Shown here piece by piece: positions 32,891 to 42,001 of a DNA stretch of 62,277 nucleotides. The first letter of the stretch is position 1. Each line of letters starts with the position of its first letter. The stretch is from Rhizobium sp. Q54. Lineage in GTDB: Bacteria; Pseudomonadota; Alphaproteobacteria; Rhizobiales; Xanthobacteraceae. The notes under the pieces were generated by a model. It was not told the origin of the DNA and did no database searches. It saw only the letters and a list, made by a program, of their open reading frames with translations. The DNA lies in NCBI GenBank assembly GCA_945861895.1, contig CAMAWF010000012.1, positions 1 through 62,277 of the forward strand, in the 5' to 3' direction. Both the position numbers and the translations under genes were made by a program.

Positions 32891-33658
32891 TTAGGCCGGA
32901 ACTTCGGCGAGCTTCTCGATGGCGGATCGCCGCATGTCGCCTTGCTGCTGCAACATGGTCGCGACCTGGGTGTAGCTGCGTGTGACCTCGATCATGCGCG
33001 TCATCTCGATGACGCCGCGGACGTTGGATTTCTCGATCGCACCCTGCACGAACCGGGATTTGATGTCGGCTTGCGGCGATACGCCGGCGGGAGCCATGAA
33101 GGTTCCGGAGCCGTCTTTTTGCAGTTGCGTCGCGCGCTCGAAATCGACGAGGCGCAGTTTACCGCGCAGCGAACTTGTTTTTGCCGAGGAGCCTTCGCGC
33201 ACGGTGATGCTGCCATCCTTGGTGATGACGATATCGCGGTCGGTGGGCTGTAACTGAATCTGACCGCCGTCGCCGAGCACCTTATGACCTTCGCTGGTGA
33301 CCAACTCGCCCGTCGCGTTGACCTGCATTGCGCCGTTGCGCGTGTAACGCTCGCCGCGCGGCGTTTGCACGACCATGAAGCCTCTGCCCTCGATCGCAAC
33401 GTCAAGCGGATTGCCGGTTTGCTGCACCGTGCCTTGGCTGAGATCGTGCCAGGTGGCGCGGTCGCGCACGAAGCTCACGCGGTTGTTGGCGCCGGACAAT
33501 TGGCCCGCACGCGCCGTCGGCGACAGAAATTCTTCGAAAACGGCGCCGTCGCCCTTGAACCCGGTGGTGTTGAGATTGGCGATGTTGTTGGCGATCACGT
33601 CGAGTTCGCGGCTGAGCGTGACCTGGCGTGAAAGTCCGATCAGAAGTGCGTTCTGCAT
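32891..33658 (-). CDS. flgF: flagellar proximal rod protein
   Basis: A 255-aa FlgF with VIANNIANLNTTGFKGDGAV at the N-terminus and EMTRMIEVTRSYTQVATMLQ at the C-terminus. First gene of the minus-strand flgF-flgG-flgA-flgH operon, with a sigma-54 type site about 100 bases upstream. Confidence 0.95.
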   Translation of the reverse strand: MQNALLIGLSRQVTLSRELDVIANNIANLNTTGFKGDGAVFEEFLSPTARAGQLSGANNRVSFVRDRATWHDLSQGTVQQTGNPLDVAIEGRGFMVVQTPRGERYTRNGAMQVNATGELVTSEGHKVLGDGGQIQLQPTDRDIVITKDGSITVREGSSAKTSSLRGKLRLVDFERATQLQKDGSGTFMAPAGVSPQADIKSRFVQGAIEKSNVRGVIEMTRMIEVTRSYTQVATMLQQQGDMRRSAIEKLAEVPA

Positions 33659-34019
33659 CGGTGATGCTCCCCTAGTGCCGACAAGAGACGCCCTCCCAGG
33701 CGGACCTTTGTCGTAACGGCCGCCGGCTCTCCCAAGCCGCGGTCGGCATGCTTTCTTGCAGACACCGTGCCAAATAAAAAATATAGATATTTCAAAGGCT
33801 TAAATTAAATCACCCGAAACCGCGCCGGGAAAAATCATCCGCGCAAGCGGTACAATCGGCAAAAGTTTCCCCCTCAAGGGAACCCGCGCAAGGTTCTGTT
33901 AACCATACCGACCTACCTTTGTTTGCAGGGGAGCGCCGGGGTCGCGCGCCCGCGGCCTTTAGTTTCTCGTTAGGCGCCGCTCGGCGGCCCCGTGTGCCAA
34001 GACGCGATCGGGGTAATCC
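33659..34019. other. divergent intergenic region between flgF and fliL
   Basis: No gene. It holds the sigma-54 site for flgF at 33757-33774, then an AT-rich stretch (33774-33812) unlike the surrounding GC-rich DNA, and a TTAACCAT half site at 33899-33906 before fliL. I see no full CtrA box. Confidence 0.7.
33757..33774 (-). promoter_or_regulatory. sigma-54 type promoter of the flgF operon
   Basis: On the minus strand TTGGCACGGTGTCTGCA has GG at 33772-33771 and GC at 33760-33759 with ten bases between. The -24 element TTGGCACG matches the consensus fully. Confidence 0.72.
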
Positions 34020-34538
34020 ATGGCAGCCAAAGCGAAGCAAGCGGAAGCGGAAATCGAGGACGAGGCGGAAGACGACGCCGAAACCCCACCGGCAAAGCCG
34101 GCAAAGAAGTTGCCGCTCAAACTCATCATCATCGCGGCTGCGGGGCTGCTCGTGCTTGGCGGCGGCGGTGCTGCCGCATACCTGTTCCTCGGTCATTCCA
34201 GCGACAAACCGGCGAACGCCGCGGTCAAGCCCGCGATTTTCGTCGATCTGCCCGACGTGCTGGTGAACCTCTCCAATACCGGCAGCGATCGCACGCAATA
34301 TCTCAAGGTCAAAGTGGTGCTCGAACTCGCAGACCAAACGCTGGTCGCGCAGATCCAGCCGTTGATGCCGCGCGTGATGGACGCCTTTCAGACCTATTTG
34401 CGCGAACTGCGGCCGACCGATCTCGACGGTTCCGCCGGCCTCTACCGGCTGAAGGAAGAATTGACCCGCCGCGTGAATGCTGCCGTGGCTCCAAACCGCA
34501 TCAATGCCGTGCTGTTCAAGGAGATCGTCGTCCAGTGA
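34020..34538 (+). CDS. fliL: flagellar basal-body protein FliL
   Basis: A 172-aa FliL: a charged cytoplasmic N-terminus (residues 1-35), one membrane span (about 37-58, LIIIAAAGLLVLGGGGAAAY), and a periplasmic domain (FVDLPDVLVNLSNTGSDRTQ, then YLKVKVVLELADQTLVAQIQ) ending ELTRRVNAAVAPNRINAVLF. It surrounds the stator and stabilises motor function. First gene of fliL-fliM-DUF6468-motE. Confidence 0.94.
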   Translation: MAAKAKQAEAEIEDEAEDDAETPPAKPAKKLPLKLIIIAAAGLLVLGGGGAAAYLFLGHSSDKPANAAVKPAIFVDLPDVLVNLSNTGSDRTQYLKVKVVLELADQTLVAQIQPLMPRVMDAFQTYLRELRPTDLDGSAGLYRLKEELTRRVNAAVAPNRINAVLFKEIVVQ

Positions 34539-34590
34539 CGGCCAACAAAACCAAATTCTGCATCGAACAAACGGAATGAATTTCTAGCCC

Positions 34591-35799
34591 ATGGCGCAAA
34601 AAGAACAGATCGATCAGGACGCATTGGCGGCCGAGTGGGGCTTGGCGCTTGAAGCCGAGACTGGCACACCGACTCCTTTGCCGGTTGAGCCCGCCGAAGG
34701 CGGCAGCGAAGATGTCGCGGCGGCGCAATGGGCCGCCATGGTCGATGACGGCAGCCAATTCAACCAGACGGCCAAGGGCGGCGCCGAGCGCATCCTCAAT
34801 CAGGAAGAAATCGACAGCCTGCTTGGTTTCAGCCTCGCCGACATCAATATCACCGACAATTCCGGCATCCGCGCGATCATCGATTCTGCGATGGTCTCCT
34901 ACGAGCGCTTGCCGATGCTGGAAATCGTCTTCGACCGCCTTGTGCGGCTGATGACGACGAGCCTGCGCAACTTCACCTCCGACAACGTCGAAGTTTCGCT
35001 CGACCGCATCACCTCGGTGCGTTTCGGCGACTACCTCAATTCAATTCCGCTGCCGGCGATCCTCGCGGTGTTCAAGGCGGAGGAGTGGGAAAATTTCGGC
35101 CTGTTCACCGTCAATTCGAGTCTGATTTACTCGATCATCGACGTGCTGCTGGGCGGACGGCGCGGGCAGACCGCGATCCGCATCGAAGGCCGGCCCTACA
35201 CCACGATCGAGACCAATCTGGTCAAACGCATGATCGAAGTGGTGCTGGCGGACGCCGAACTTGCCTTCAAGCCGCTCTCGCCGGTCAAATTCAATATCGA
35301 CCGGCTGGAAACCAATCCGCGCTTCGCCGCTATTTCACGGCCGGCCAATGCCGCGATCCTGGTGCGCCTGCGCATCGACATGGAAGACCGCGGCGGCAAT
35401 ATCGAATTGCTGCTGCCATATGCGACCATCGAGCCGATACGCGCCGTGCTGCTGCAGATGTTCATGGGCGAGAAATTCGGCCGCGACCCGATCTGGGAAG
35501 GGCATCTTGCCACCGAAATCGGCCAGGCGCAGGTCGGCGTCGATGCGGTGCTCTACGAGGCGCATCTCCCGCTCAGGCAAATGATGAAACTCGGCGTCGG
35601 CGACACGCTTACCCTTGAGCTTAAACCCGACGCGATGGTGACCGTGCGCTGTGGCGACGTCACGCTCAGCGAAGGACGCATGGGCCGTGTCGGCGACCGT
35701 GTTGCGGTGCGTGTCGCCAAGGCATTGCGCAAACCCAGGACCACGTTCGCCATGTTCGAGAAGGCGGACGAATCCACCACCCGACTGGAGGCACCGTGA
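34591..35799 (+). CDS. fliM: flagellar motor switch protein FliM, extended N-terminus
   Basis: A 402-aa FliM. The CheY-binding motif normally at the extreme N-terminus appears here as LNQEEIDSLLG near residue 69, after an acidic Ala/Glu-rich extension. The CheC-like middle domain contains SLDRITSVRFGDYLNSIPLP and the C-terminal FliN-like domain ADTLTLE-type strands (GDTLTLELKPDAMVTVRCGD). It forms the C ring. The stop overlaps the DUF6468 start (GTGA). Confidence 0.94.
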   Translation: MAQKEQIDQDALAAEWGLALEAETGTPTPLPVEPAEGGSEDVAAAQWAAMVDDGSQFNQTAKGGAERILNQEEIDSLLGFSLADINITDNSGIRAIIDSAMVSYERLPMLEIVFDRLVRLMTTSLRNFTSDNVEVSLDRITSVRFGDYLNSIPLPAILAVFKAEEWENFGLFTVNSSLIYSIIDVLLGGRRGQTAIRIEGRPYTTIETNLVKRMIEVVLADAELAFKPLSPVKFNIDRLETNPRFAAISRPANAAILVRLRIDMEDRGGNIELLLPYATIEPIRAVLLQMFMGEKFGRDPIWEGHLATEIGQAQVGVDAVLYEAHLPLRQMMKLGVGDTLTLELKPDAMVTVRCGDVTLSEGRMGRVGDRVAVRVAKALRKPRTTFAMFEKADESTTRLEAP

Positions 35800-36233
35800 C
35801 CTACGGCTTTGGCTTTGCGATCGAGAGCCTGGTTGCGATTCTGCTGCTGCTCACGATCCTTTACTGCGTCCGCCTCAACAAGCAATTGCGGCTGTTGAAA
35901 GCCGACGAGCAGACGCTCAGAGTCACCATTGCGGAGCTTATCACTGCGACCGAGATCGCCGAGCGCGCCATCGCGGGCCTCAAGCTCACGGCGCGCGAAT
36001 GCGACCAGAATATTGGCGAACGATTGCGCGGGGCCGAAAGCCTGTCCGGCGATCTCGACCGGCAGATTGCCGCCGGCGAAGACCTGATGGCGCGGCTCGC
36101 CGGCATTGCAGCGGCGGCCCGGCCGGCGGAAAATAAACCGCGCACGCCGGTTACCGACGCAAAGACGGTGGTGGCCGCCGCGGCGGCTTTCGCCGTGCGC
36201 GCACGCGCGCGCGTCAACGGCCAAGCGGCTTGA
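35796..36233 (+). CDS. DUF6468 protein
   Basis: A 145-aa protein starting at a GTG that overlaps the fliM stop. One N-terminal membrane span (residues 7-27, FAIESLVAILLLLTILYCVR) and a helical, probably coiled-coil, cytoplasmic part follow: LRLLKADEQTLRVTIAELIT and LIT...ERAIAGLKL. The C-terminus is Ala/Arg-rich. Found next to fliM and motE in Rhizobiales. Role unknown; a motor-associated membrane coiled coil is inference. Confidence 0.8.
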   Translation: MTYGFGFAIESLVAILLLLTILYCVRLNKQLRLLKADEQTLRVTIAELITATEIAERAIAGLKLTARECDQNIGERLRGAESLSGDLDRQIAAGEDLMARLAGIAAAARPAENKPRTPVTDAKTVVAAAAAFAVRARARVNGQAA

Positions 36234-36244
36234 AGAATCGCGGC

Positions 36245-37099
36245 ATGATCCGCTTTGCGCGCGATTTCCGGCTGATCCCGATCGTCCTGGTGGCGGTCGG
36301 CGCTCTCTTCATCCTCAAGAGCTTCGGGCTCGTGCTTGACGGCGGCTATACGCTCGGGGAGCGGCTGGCCAATCGCGGCAAGGAGACCTTGAAAATCACG
36401 CAGTTCGAGCCGCCGGCCACGATTGCGCCCGCCGCAGTAAATACCGGCGATATGCCTGCCACACCCACCACACCCAGGTCATCCTGGGCCTCGACGGTGT
36501 TCAATTATCCAGACGTCACCGGCTCGGTCGGCGAGAATAAATCGGCGGCGGAAATTCCGCTCAAGGTCACGGAGAAACCGACGGCTCCGATTGCAAATTC
36601 CGGCGGCACCGCGATCCCGCTCGACAGCGGCAGATCCGCTTCCGCCGGCGAACGGGCGATTCTTGAGCGGCTGCACGACCGCCGCCAGGAACTCGATGCG
36701 CGCGGGCGCGAAATGGAAATGCGCGAAAGCCTCATCAAGGCGGCGGAAAAGCGTCTCGAAGCGCGCGTGGCGGAACTCAAGGAAGTCGAGAACCGCATCG
36801 GCACCGCCATGAACAAGCGCGACGAGGCGGAGACGACGCGCTTCAAAAGCCTCGTCACAATGTATGAAAGTATGAAAGCCAAGGACGCAGCCCGGATTTT
36901 CGAGCGCCTCGACATGAAAATCCTGCTGGAGGTCTCCACCCAGATCAATCCACGGCGGATGTCCGATATTCTCTCGCAGATGTCCTCGGAAGCGGCCGAG
37001 CGGCTCACGGTGGCGCTTGCCAACCGCGCCAGTGCGGCAGGCGACAAACCAAATCCCGGAAATCTGCCGAAAATCGAAGGCCGGCCGGCGGGCGGCTGA
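36245..37099 (+). CDS. motE: MotE-family motility chaperone
   Basis: A 284-aa protein with one N-terminal span (LIPIVLVAVGALFILKSFGL), a disordered Pro/Thr-rich linker, a coiled coil (about 135-215, GERAILERLHDRRQELDARG onward) and an MgtE-N-like end (YESMKAKDAARIFERLDMKI, then QINPRRMSDILSQMSSEAAE). This is the MotE plan; in Sinorhizobium MotE is a periplasmic chaperone for MotC. ATG 36245 is preferred to the TTG at 36230 overlapping the previous stop. Confidence 0.82.
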   Translation: MIRFARDFRLIPIVLVAVGALFILKSFGLVLDGGYTLGERLANRGKETLKITQFEPPATIAPAAVNTGDMPATPTTPRSSWASTVFNYPDVTGSVGENKSAAEIPLKVTEKPTAPIANSGGTAIPLDSGRSASAGERAILERLHDRRQELDARGREMEMRESLIKAAEKRLEARVAELKEVENRIGTAMNKRDEAETTRFKSLVTMYESMKAKDAARIFERLDMKILLEVSTQINPRRMSDILSQMSSEAAERLTVALANRASAAGDKPNPGNLPKIEGRPAGG

Positions 37100-37103
37100 A
37101 CGC

Positions 37104-37118
37104 GGTTAACGCGGCCTT
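37104..37118 (+). promoter_or_regulatory. CtrA-type box upstream of the TPR gene
   Basis: TTAACGCGGCCTTAA is a perfect TTAA-N7-TTAA site, just five bases after the motE stop. It would place a start of transcription near 37146, giving the large TPR gene its own cell-cycle control inside the motility cluster. Confidence 0.55.
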
Positions 37119-37194
37119 AATTTCCAAACCCTAGGCTATCGCGACGGGTGTTGTGGTCGAGGGTGGCGGGGCGACCCGCCAGCGTAGGTTTTGT

Positions 37195-40100
37195 ATGGCG
37201 GCGTATAGTCCCATCAATCCAATCAGCTTGCGCGAGATGCGCGCTTCCCACGTGCGGGTGCCGCCACGGCTGGCATTGCGCGTGATCGCGGTATTCGTCC
37301 TGCTCGAAGCGCTGTTCCTGTTTGCGCTCTCGCTGACGTTCCCGACGCCGGCTTCCGCAGCGCCGGTCAAAGGCGAGGTGAGCGTCACCACCACCGGCGG
37401 CTTCGCGCGGCTTGTCATCCGTCTGGCGGAAGAAGTGGAGGCCGACGTTCGCCAGTCCGGCGGCATCGTCATCATCAGCTTCAAGCAGCCGGTCGAGATA
37501 CCGCTCGATCGCATCAATGCCAGCGCGCCGGAATATATCAGCGCGGCGCGGCGCGACCCCGATGGCAAGGCGATCAGGCTTGCGCTCGCGCGCCAGGCGA
37601 AGGTCAATTCCATTGCCGCCGCCGAGCGGCTATTCGTCGATCTTATGCCGGAAAACTGGACCGGTCTGTTGCCCGGTCTGCCGGAAAACGTCGTCGAGGA
37701 ACTCGCCCGCCGCACGCGCGAAGCGGAAAAGGAATTGCGCCAGCAGCGCAAGACCAATGTTAAGCGCAATCAGGCGGCGATCCGAGTCAAGGTCGGCGCT
37801 CAACCGACATTCACCCGCTACATGTTCGAGCTGCCCGATATGGCCGGTGTTTCGACCGAGCGCGCCGATGACCGGCTGACGCTGAACTTCAATCAACCGA
37901 TCAAATACGATCTGGCCGACGCCAAGGCCACGTTGCCGGCGGCGCTGGAATCGATCGACATGGAGATCGAGCACGATTCCGTCGCGGTGAATTTCATTTT
38001 CAAAGGCAAGGTCGACGCGCGCACATTCCGCGAAGAAAAAAATTACGTGGTGGATGTCAGCAACAAAGCCATGCCGGCCGAGGCAAGTACGGAAGCCGAT
38101 GCCGAGCCCGCGGAGGCGGCGGCGAAGGAAAGCCTCCCCAAGATCGAGGCGCCGGAAACCGTTCCTGCCAAGGGCGCCGGGCCGGAAAACCAGGCCAAGG
38201 CATCGCCGCCGCCGGCTGCACCAAAGCCCGCCGCATCGGTTGCGCCGGCCGTGGCGCTGTCTCCCGTTGTTCCGTCTCCCGCACCTGCCGCCGCTGCGCC
38301 AGTGAAAGAGCCGGCTCAGCCTGCCGCGCCCGCTGCCGACAAGCTTGCCGAAAAAGCCGCCGCGCCGCTGGCCGCCGACGCGCCTGAAATACCGAAAGCC
38401 GTGGCCGAACCGGCCGCTCCCGCCGCTCCGGTTGCGCCCGCGCCGGCTGCGGAAAGCCGTCCTGCGCCGGAGGCCCCCGCCGCACCGGCGCGCGGCGCCA
38501 ATGCGCCCGTCACTGTTGAATTGCGTCGCCAAGGCGACAATCTCAGCCTGCTCTTTCCATTCGGCGCACCGACACCCGCCGCGGTTTTCCGTCGCGCCGA
38601 CACGCTTTGGCTGGTGTTCGACACGGCCGCCAAGATCGACGTCGGCGCGCTTAATTCCGACTCCAGCCGTATGATCCGCAGCGCCGCAGTGCTCCGCCCG
38701 CAGGAGGACGAGGCCGTGGTGCGCATCAAGCTTGAGCGTCCGCGGCTTGCCAGCATGGCGGCGGAAGGCCGGGGCTGGGCCATCACCATCGGCGATACGA
38801 TGCTGACGCCGACGCGTCCGCTCGGCATCGCCCGCAATATCGTCGGGCCGAACCGCGCGAGCATCACCGTCCCGTTCGATGAGCCGCACACGCTGCACAA
38901 GATCGCTGATCCGGAGATTGGCGACACGCTGCTGGTGGTTACCGCGCTCGGACCCGCCCGCGGCTTTCTGCGCTCGCAGGATTTTGTCGAGTTCCGCGCG
39001 CTCGGCTCCACCCACGGCGTCGTGCTGCAACCGCTGGCCGACGACATCAATGCCGAACTCGCAGCCGACAAGGTCGTGGTCAGCCGGCCCGGAGGGCTCA
39101 CGCTTTCGGCGGGCGCCTCCGGGCGTCAAGCCGGCAGTTTCCGTCCGCTGATCTTCGACACGCAACTTTGGGGCTTCGATCAGCAAGCCGATTTCAGCGC
39201 GCGGCAGTCCGAACTGATCCGCAAGGCGGCGGCCTCGCCGGTAGGCAAGCGCAATGCCCCACGTCTCGATCTTGCGCGATTCTATCTTGCACGCGACATG
39301 TTCGCGGAGGCCAAAGCCGTGCTCGACGTCGCGCTTGCCGATGACAAGGCCAGCGCCGACGACATCACCGGTCTGGTGCTCAAATCGGTCGCCAACGTCA
39401 TGCTCAACCGCACCGAGGAGGCGCTCAAGGATCTGGCCAATCCGCTGATCGGCAATCAGCACGACGCGCCGATCTGGCGGGCATTGGCGCATGCGCGGCA
39501 GGGCAAATGGGCGGAGTCGCGCGAGGGTTTCCGCAACGTCGAAGTGGCGATGGGCACGCTGCCGATCCAGTTGCAACGGTTCGCCTTGCAGGAGGCGGTG
39601 CGATCCTCGATTGAGGTGAAGGATTTTGCCGGCGCCGCCAAGCAGATCAACGAGTTCGAGACCGTTGGCATTCCGCGCGAGCTTGAGCCGTCGATTGCGG
39701 TGCTCACCGGAAGGCTGGCGGAAGGCTTTGGCCGCACCGACGAGGCGCTCACCGCCTATCGCGCCGCCGCGGACTCTCCCAATCGGCGCTCCGCAGCGCA
39801 AGGCCGCCTGCGCGAGATCGTGTTGCGGCACGCCAGCGGCGATCTAAAAAGCATCCAAGTCATCGCCGAGCTTGAAACCCTCACAACCGCGTGGCGCGGC
39901 GACGAGACCGAGATCGAAGGGCTGCAATTGCTCGCACGCCTCTACACCGAGGAAGGCCGCTATCGCGACGCCTTCCATGTCATGCGCACTGCTTTGATGG
40001 CGCACCCCAATTCCGACATGACGCGCCGCATTCATGACGAAGCGGCCACGACCTTCGACAGCCTGTTCCTGGCCGGCAAGGGCGATGCGCTTCCCGCCGT

Positions 40101-41040
40101 CGATGCGCTCGGTCTGTTCTACGATTTCCGCGAACTCACCCCGATCGGACGGCGCGGCGACGAAATGATCCGCCGGCTCGCCGACCGCCTGGTGTCGGTC
40201 GATCTGCTCGATCAGGCGGCCGAACTTTTGCAGCATCAGGTCGACCACCGTCTGCAGGGCGCCGCGCGCGCCCAGGTCGCGACCCGTCTTGCCGTCATCT
40301 ATTTGCTCAACCGCAAGCCGGATCGCGCGATGGCGACGTTGCGGGCAACCCGCACGGCGGAACTTTCCAACGAATTGCGCAATCAGCGTCTCTTGCTCGA
40401 AGCGCGTTGTCTTTCCGACATTGGCCGGCACGATCTGGCCCTGGAAGTCATCGCCGCAATCCAAGGCCGCGAGGCGATCCGGCTGCGTTCCGACATTCTG
40501 TGGGCGGCACGGCGCTGGCGCGATGCCGCCGAGCAAATCGAACTGATGTACGCGGAGCGCTGGAAGGATTTCGAGCCGCTCACCGAACTTGAACGGCCGG
40601 ACATCATGCGCGCGGCCATCGGCTATGCGCTCGGCGAAGATACCATCGGGCTTGCGCGCTTCCGGGAGAAATACGCCCCGAAGATGGTGGACAATACCGA
40701 CCGGCGCGCCTTCGATGTGGTGAGCGCGCCGCTTGGTACCTCGGGCGCCGAGTTCCGCGATATCGCGAAGATGGTTGCGGCGGTCGATACGCTCGATGGC
40801 TTCCTGCGCGAATTGCGCAAGCGCTATCCGGAGGCCGGCGCGCTTTCGTCGGCCGCGCCGGCAGCAACCGTCGCGCCGGCGCAAACGCCGCCTGCGCCGG
40901 GTGCAAAGCCTGCCGCCAACTCCTCGGCCTTGCCGGCAAAACCGCAGCGCGGCGCGCGGCTGCGCACACCGCAAGACGACCAAATCGCCACCGGCAGCAT
41001 CATGCCGCGGCTGCCCAAAAGCCGGCCGGCCACACGCTGA
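37195..41040 (+). CDS. very large exported protein with AMIN-like domains and TPR-rich C-terminus
   Basis: A 1,281-aa protein. A signal or anchor segment (about residues 30-55, LRVIAVFVLLEALFLFALSL) is followed by beta-rich, AMIN-like domains at about 60-300 (SVTTTGGFARLVIRLAEEVE) and 435-640, separated by a 130-residue Pro/Ala/Glu-rich linker (310-435). From about 670 to 1210 helical pairs resemble TPR repeats (LARFYLARDMFAEAKAVLDV; LRATRTAELSNELRNQRLLL). The tail is again Pro/Ala-rich. GTG 37153, ATG 37195 and ATG 37237 are possible; I use 37195. It follows motE and has its own CtrA-type box. A role as an envelope scaffold for the motor is inference. Confidence 0.8.
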   Translation: MAAYSPINPISLREMRASHVRVPPRLALRVIAVFVLLEALFLFALSLTFPTPASAAPVKGEVSVTTTGGFARLVIRLAEEVEADVRQSGGIVIISFKQPVEIPLDRINASAPEYISAARRDPDGKAIRLALARQAKVNSIAAAERLFVDLMPENWTGLLPGLPENVVEELARRTREAEKELRQQRKTNVKRNQAAIRVKVGAQPTFTRYMFELPDMAGVSTERADDRLTLNFNQPIKYDLADAKATLPAALESIDMEIEHDSVAVNFIFKGKVDARTFREEKNYVVDVSNKAMPAEASTEADAEPAEAAAKESLPKIEAPETVPAKGAGPENQAKASPPPAAPKPAASVAPAVALSPVVPSPAPAAAAPVKEPAQPAAPAADKLAEKAAAPLAADAPEIPKAVAEPAAPAAPVAPAPAAESRPAPEAPAAPARGANAPVTVELRRQGDNLSLLFPFGAPTPAAVFRRADTLWLVFDTAAKIDVGALNSDSSRMIRSAAVLRPQEDEAVVRIKLERPRLASMAAEGRGWAITIGDTMLTPTRPLGIARNIVGPNRASITVPFDEPHTLHKIADPEIGDTLLVVTALGPARGFLRSQDFVEFRALGSTHGVVLQPLADDINAELAADKVVVSRPGGLTLSAGASGRQAGSFRPLIFDTQLWGFDQQADFSARQSELIRKAAASPVGKRNAPRLDLARFYLARDMFAEAKAVLDVALADDKASADDITGLVLKSVANVMLNRTEEALKDLANPLIGNQHDAPIWRALAHARQGKWAESREGFRNVEVAMGTLPIQLQRFALQEAVRSSIEVKDFAGAAKQINEFETVGIPRELEPSIAVLTGRLAEGFGRTDEALTAYRAAADSPNRRSAAQGRLREIVLRHASGDLKSIQVIAELETLTTAWRGDETEIEGLQLLARLYTEEGRYRDAFHVMRTALMAHPNSDMTRRIHDEAATTFDSLFLAGKGDALPAVDALGLFYDFRELTPIGRRGDEMIRRLADRLVSVDLLDQAAELLQHQVDHRLQGAARAQVATRLAVIYLLNRKPDRAMATLRATRTAELSNELRNQRLLLEARCLSDIGRHDLALEVIAAIQGREAIRLRSDILWAARRWRDAAEQIELMYAERWKDFEPLTELERPDIMRAAIGYALGEDTIGLARFREKYAPKMVDNTDRRAFDVVSAPLGTSGAEFRDIAKMVAAVDTLDGFLRELRKRYPEAGALSSAAPAATVAPAQTPPAPGAKPAANSSALPAKPQRGARLRTPQDDQIATGSIMPRLPKSRPATR

Positions 41041-41096
41041 AATTTTCGCCGCGCCGCACGCCGGCGTCATGGCTTCGCAATAGAGAGAGACCCCGC

Positions 41097-41894
41097 ATGC
41101 GTTTGAAGGACAAAGTGGCCATCGTCACCGGCAGCGGGCGCGGTATCGGCCGGGACATTGCGCTGGCCTATGCGCGCGAAGGCGCGCAGGTGGTCGTCAG
41201 CGACATCGATCCGAAGACAGCGCAAGCGACCGCCGCGGACGTGGCGAAACTCGGTGCAAAAAGTCTCGCGCTTGCGGCGGACGTGGCCAAAGCCGGCGAC
41301 ATCAAGAAACTGATCGACGGCGCGATCGGGCAGTTCAAGCGGATCGATATCGTCGTCAATAACGCTATGAAGATCGTGCCCGGCAAGCTCGAGGAATTGC
41401 CCGAGCAGGCCTGGGACACCACGATGAATATCGGCCTCAAAGGCGCGTTCCTGGTGAGCCAGGCCGCCGCGCGCCACATGATCGCGCAGAAGTCCGGCGC
41501 GATCGTCAATATCGCCTCGATCGCCGGGCTGTTTCCCTACAACTGGGCCGGCTCCTACAGCGTGGTGAAAGCCGGGCTGATCATGCTGACGAAATTGCAG
41601 GCGGTGGAATGGGCGCCCTACGGCATTCGCGCCAATGCGATCACGCCCGGCTATATCCGCACGCCCGGCACCGAAGCGATGTATGCCGACGCGGAAATTT
41701 ACGAAGGCCGGCGCAAGGGTGTGCCGATGGGGCGTGTCGGCAGCGGCGAGGATGTGACCGGCGTCGCGGTGTTCCTGGCGTCGAGCGACTCGCAATACAC
41801 CACCGGCAGCGTCGTCGGTGCCGATGGCGGGCAGGCGGTGGGTTATTTCCTCTCGGTGCCGGGACGGCGTTTTTCCGGCGGGCGGATTGATTAG
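41097..41894 (+). CDS. short-chain dehydrogenase/reductase
   Basis: A 265-aa classical SDR. The cofactor motif is VTGSGRGIGRDIA (residues 10-22), the NNAG motif is varied to NNAMK, the catalytic Ser is in VNIASIAG, and YSVVKAG gives the Tyr and Lys. D at VVVSDIDPKTA suggests NAD rather than NADP. The substrate cannot be told; similar proteins are annotated 3-oxoacyl-ACP reductases or glucose dehydrogenases. It is an outsider between flagellar operons and ends directly at a family A repeat. Confidence 0.9.
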   Translation: MRLKDKVAIVTGSGRGIGRDIALAYAREGAQVVVSDIDPKTAQATAADVAKLGAKSLALAADVAKAGDIKKLIDGAIGQFKRIDIVVNNAMKIVPGKLEELPEQAWDTTMNIGLKGAFLVSQAAARHMIAQKSGAIVNIASIAGLFPYNWAGSYSVVKAGLIMLTKLQAVEWAPYGIRANAITPGYIRTPGTEAMYADAEIYEGRRKGVPMGRVGSGEDVTGVAVFLASSDSQYTTGSVVGADGGQAVGYFLSVPGRRFSGGRID

Positions 41895-41990
41895 AGCATG
41901 ATCCCGAAAAGTGGGAACCGGTTTTCGGAAAAGATCATGCTCAAAAAAATTGAGCGGGGGCTGCTTCAATCGGAATCGATTAGACTCTGA
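41893..41990. repeat. dispersed palindromic repeat, family A, compact copy
   Basis: GAGCATGATC (41894-41903) and GATCATGCTC (41933-41942) form perfect arms around nested CCGAAAA / TTTTCGG and the conserved loop GTGGGAACCGG. The tail TTCAATCGGAATCGATTAGA matches the copy at 6916-7090. The first bases overlap the SDR stop codon, so the element was inserted at, or trimmed, the gene end. Confidence 0.9.
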
Positions 41991-42001
41991 GCTGTTGCCG
42001 T

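Noticed and set aside
33796-33906. Possible CtrA sites before fliL
   Set aside because: Only TTAAATTAA and a single TTAACCAT half site are present; no TTAA-N7-TTAA.
37630-39831. A 733-codon open frame opposite the TPR gene
   Set aside because: It is a GC-rich antisense shadow, full of Arg, Gly and His, without domains; the plus-strand gene has clear signal, domain and TPR structure.
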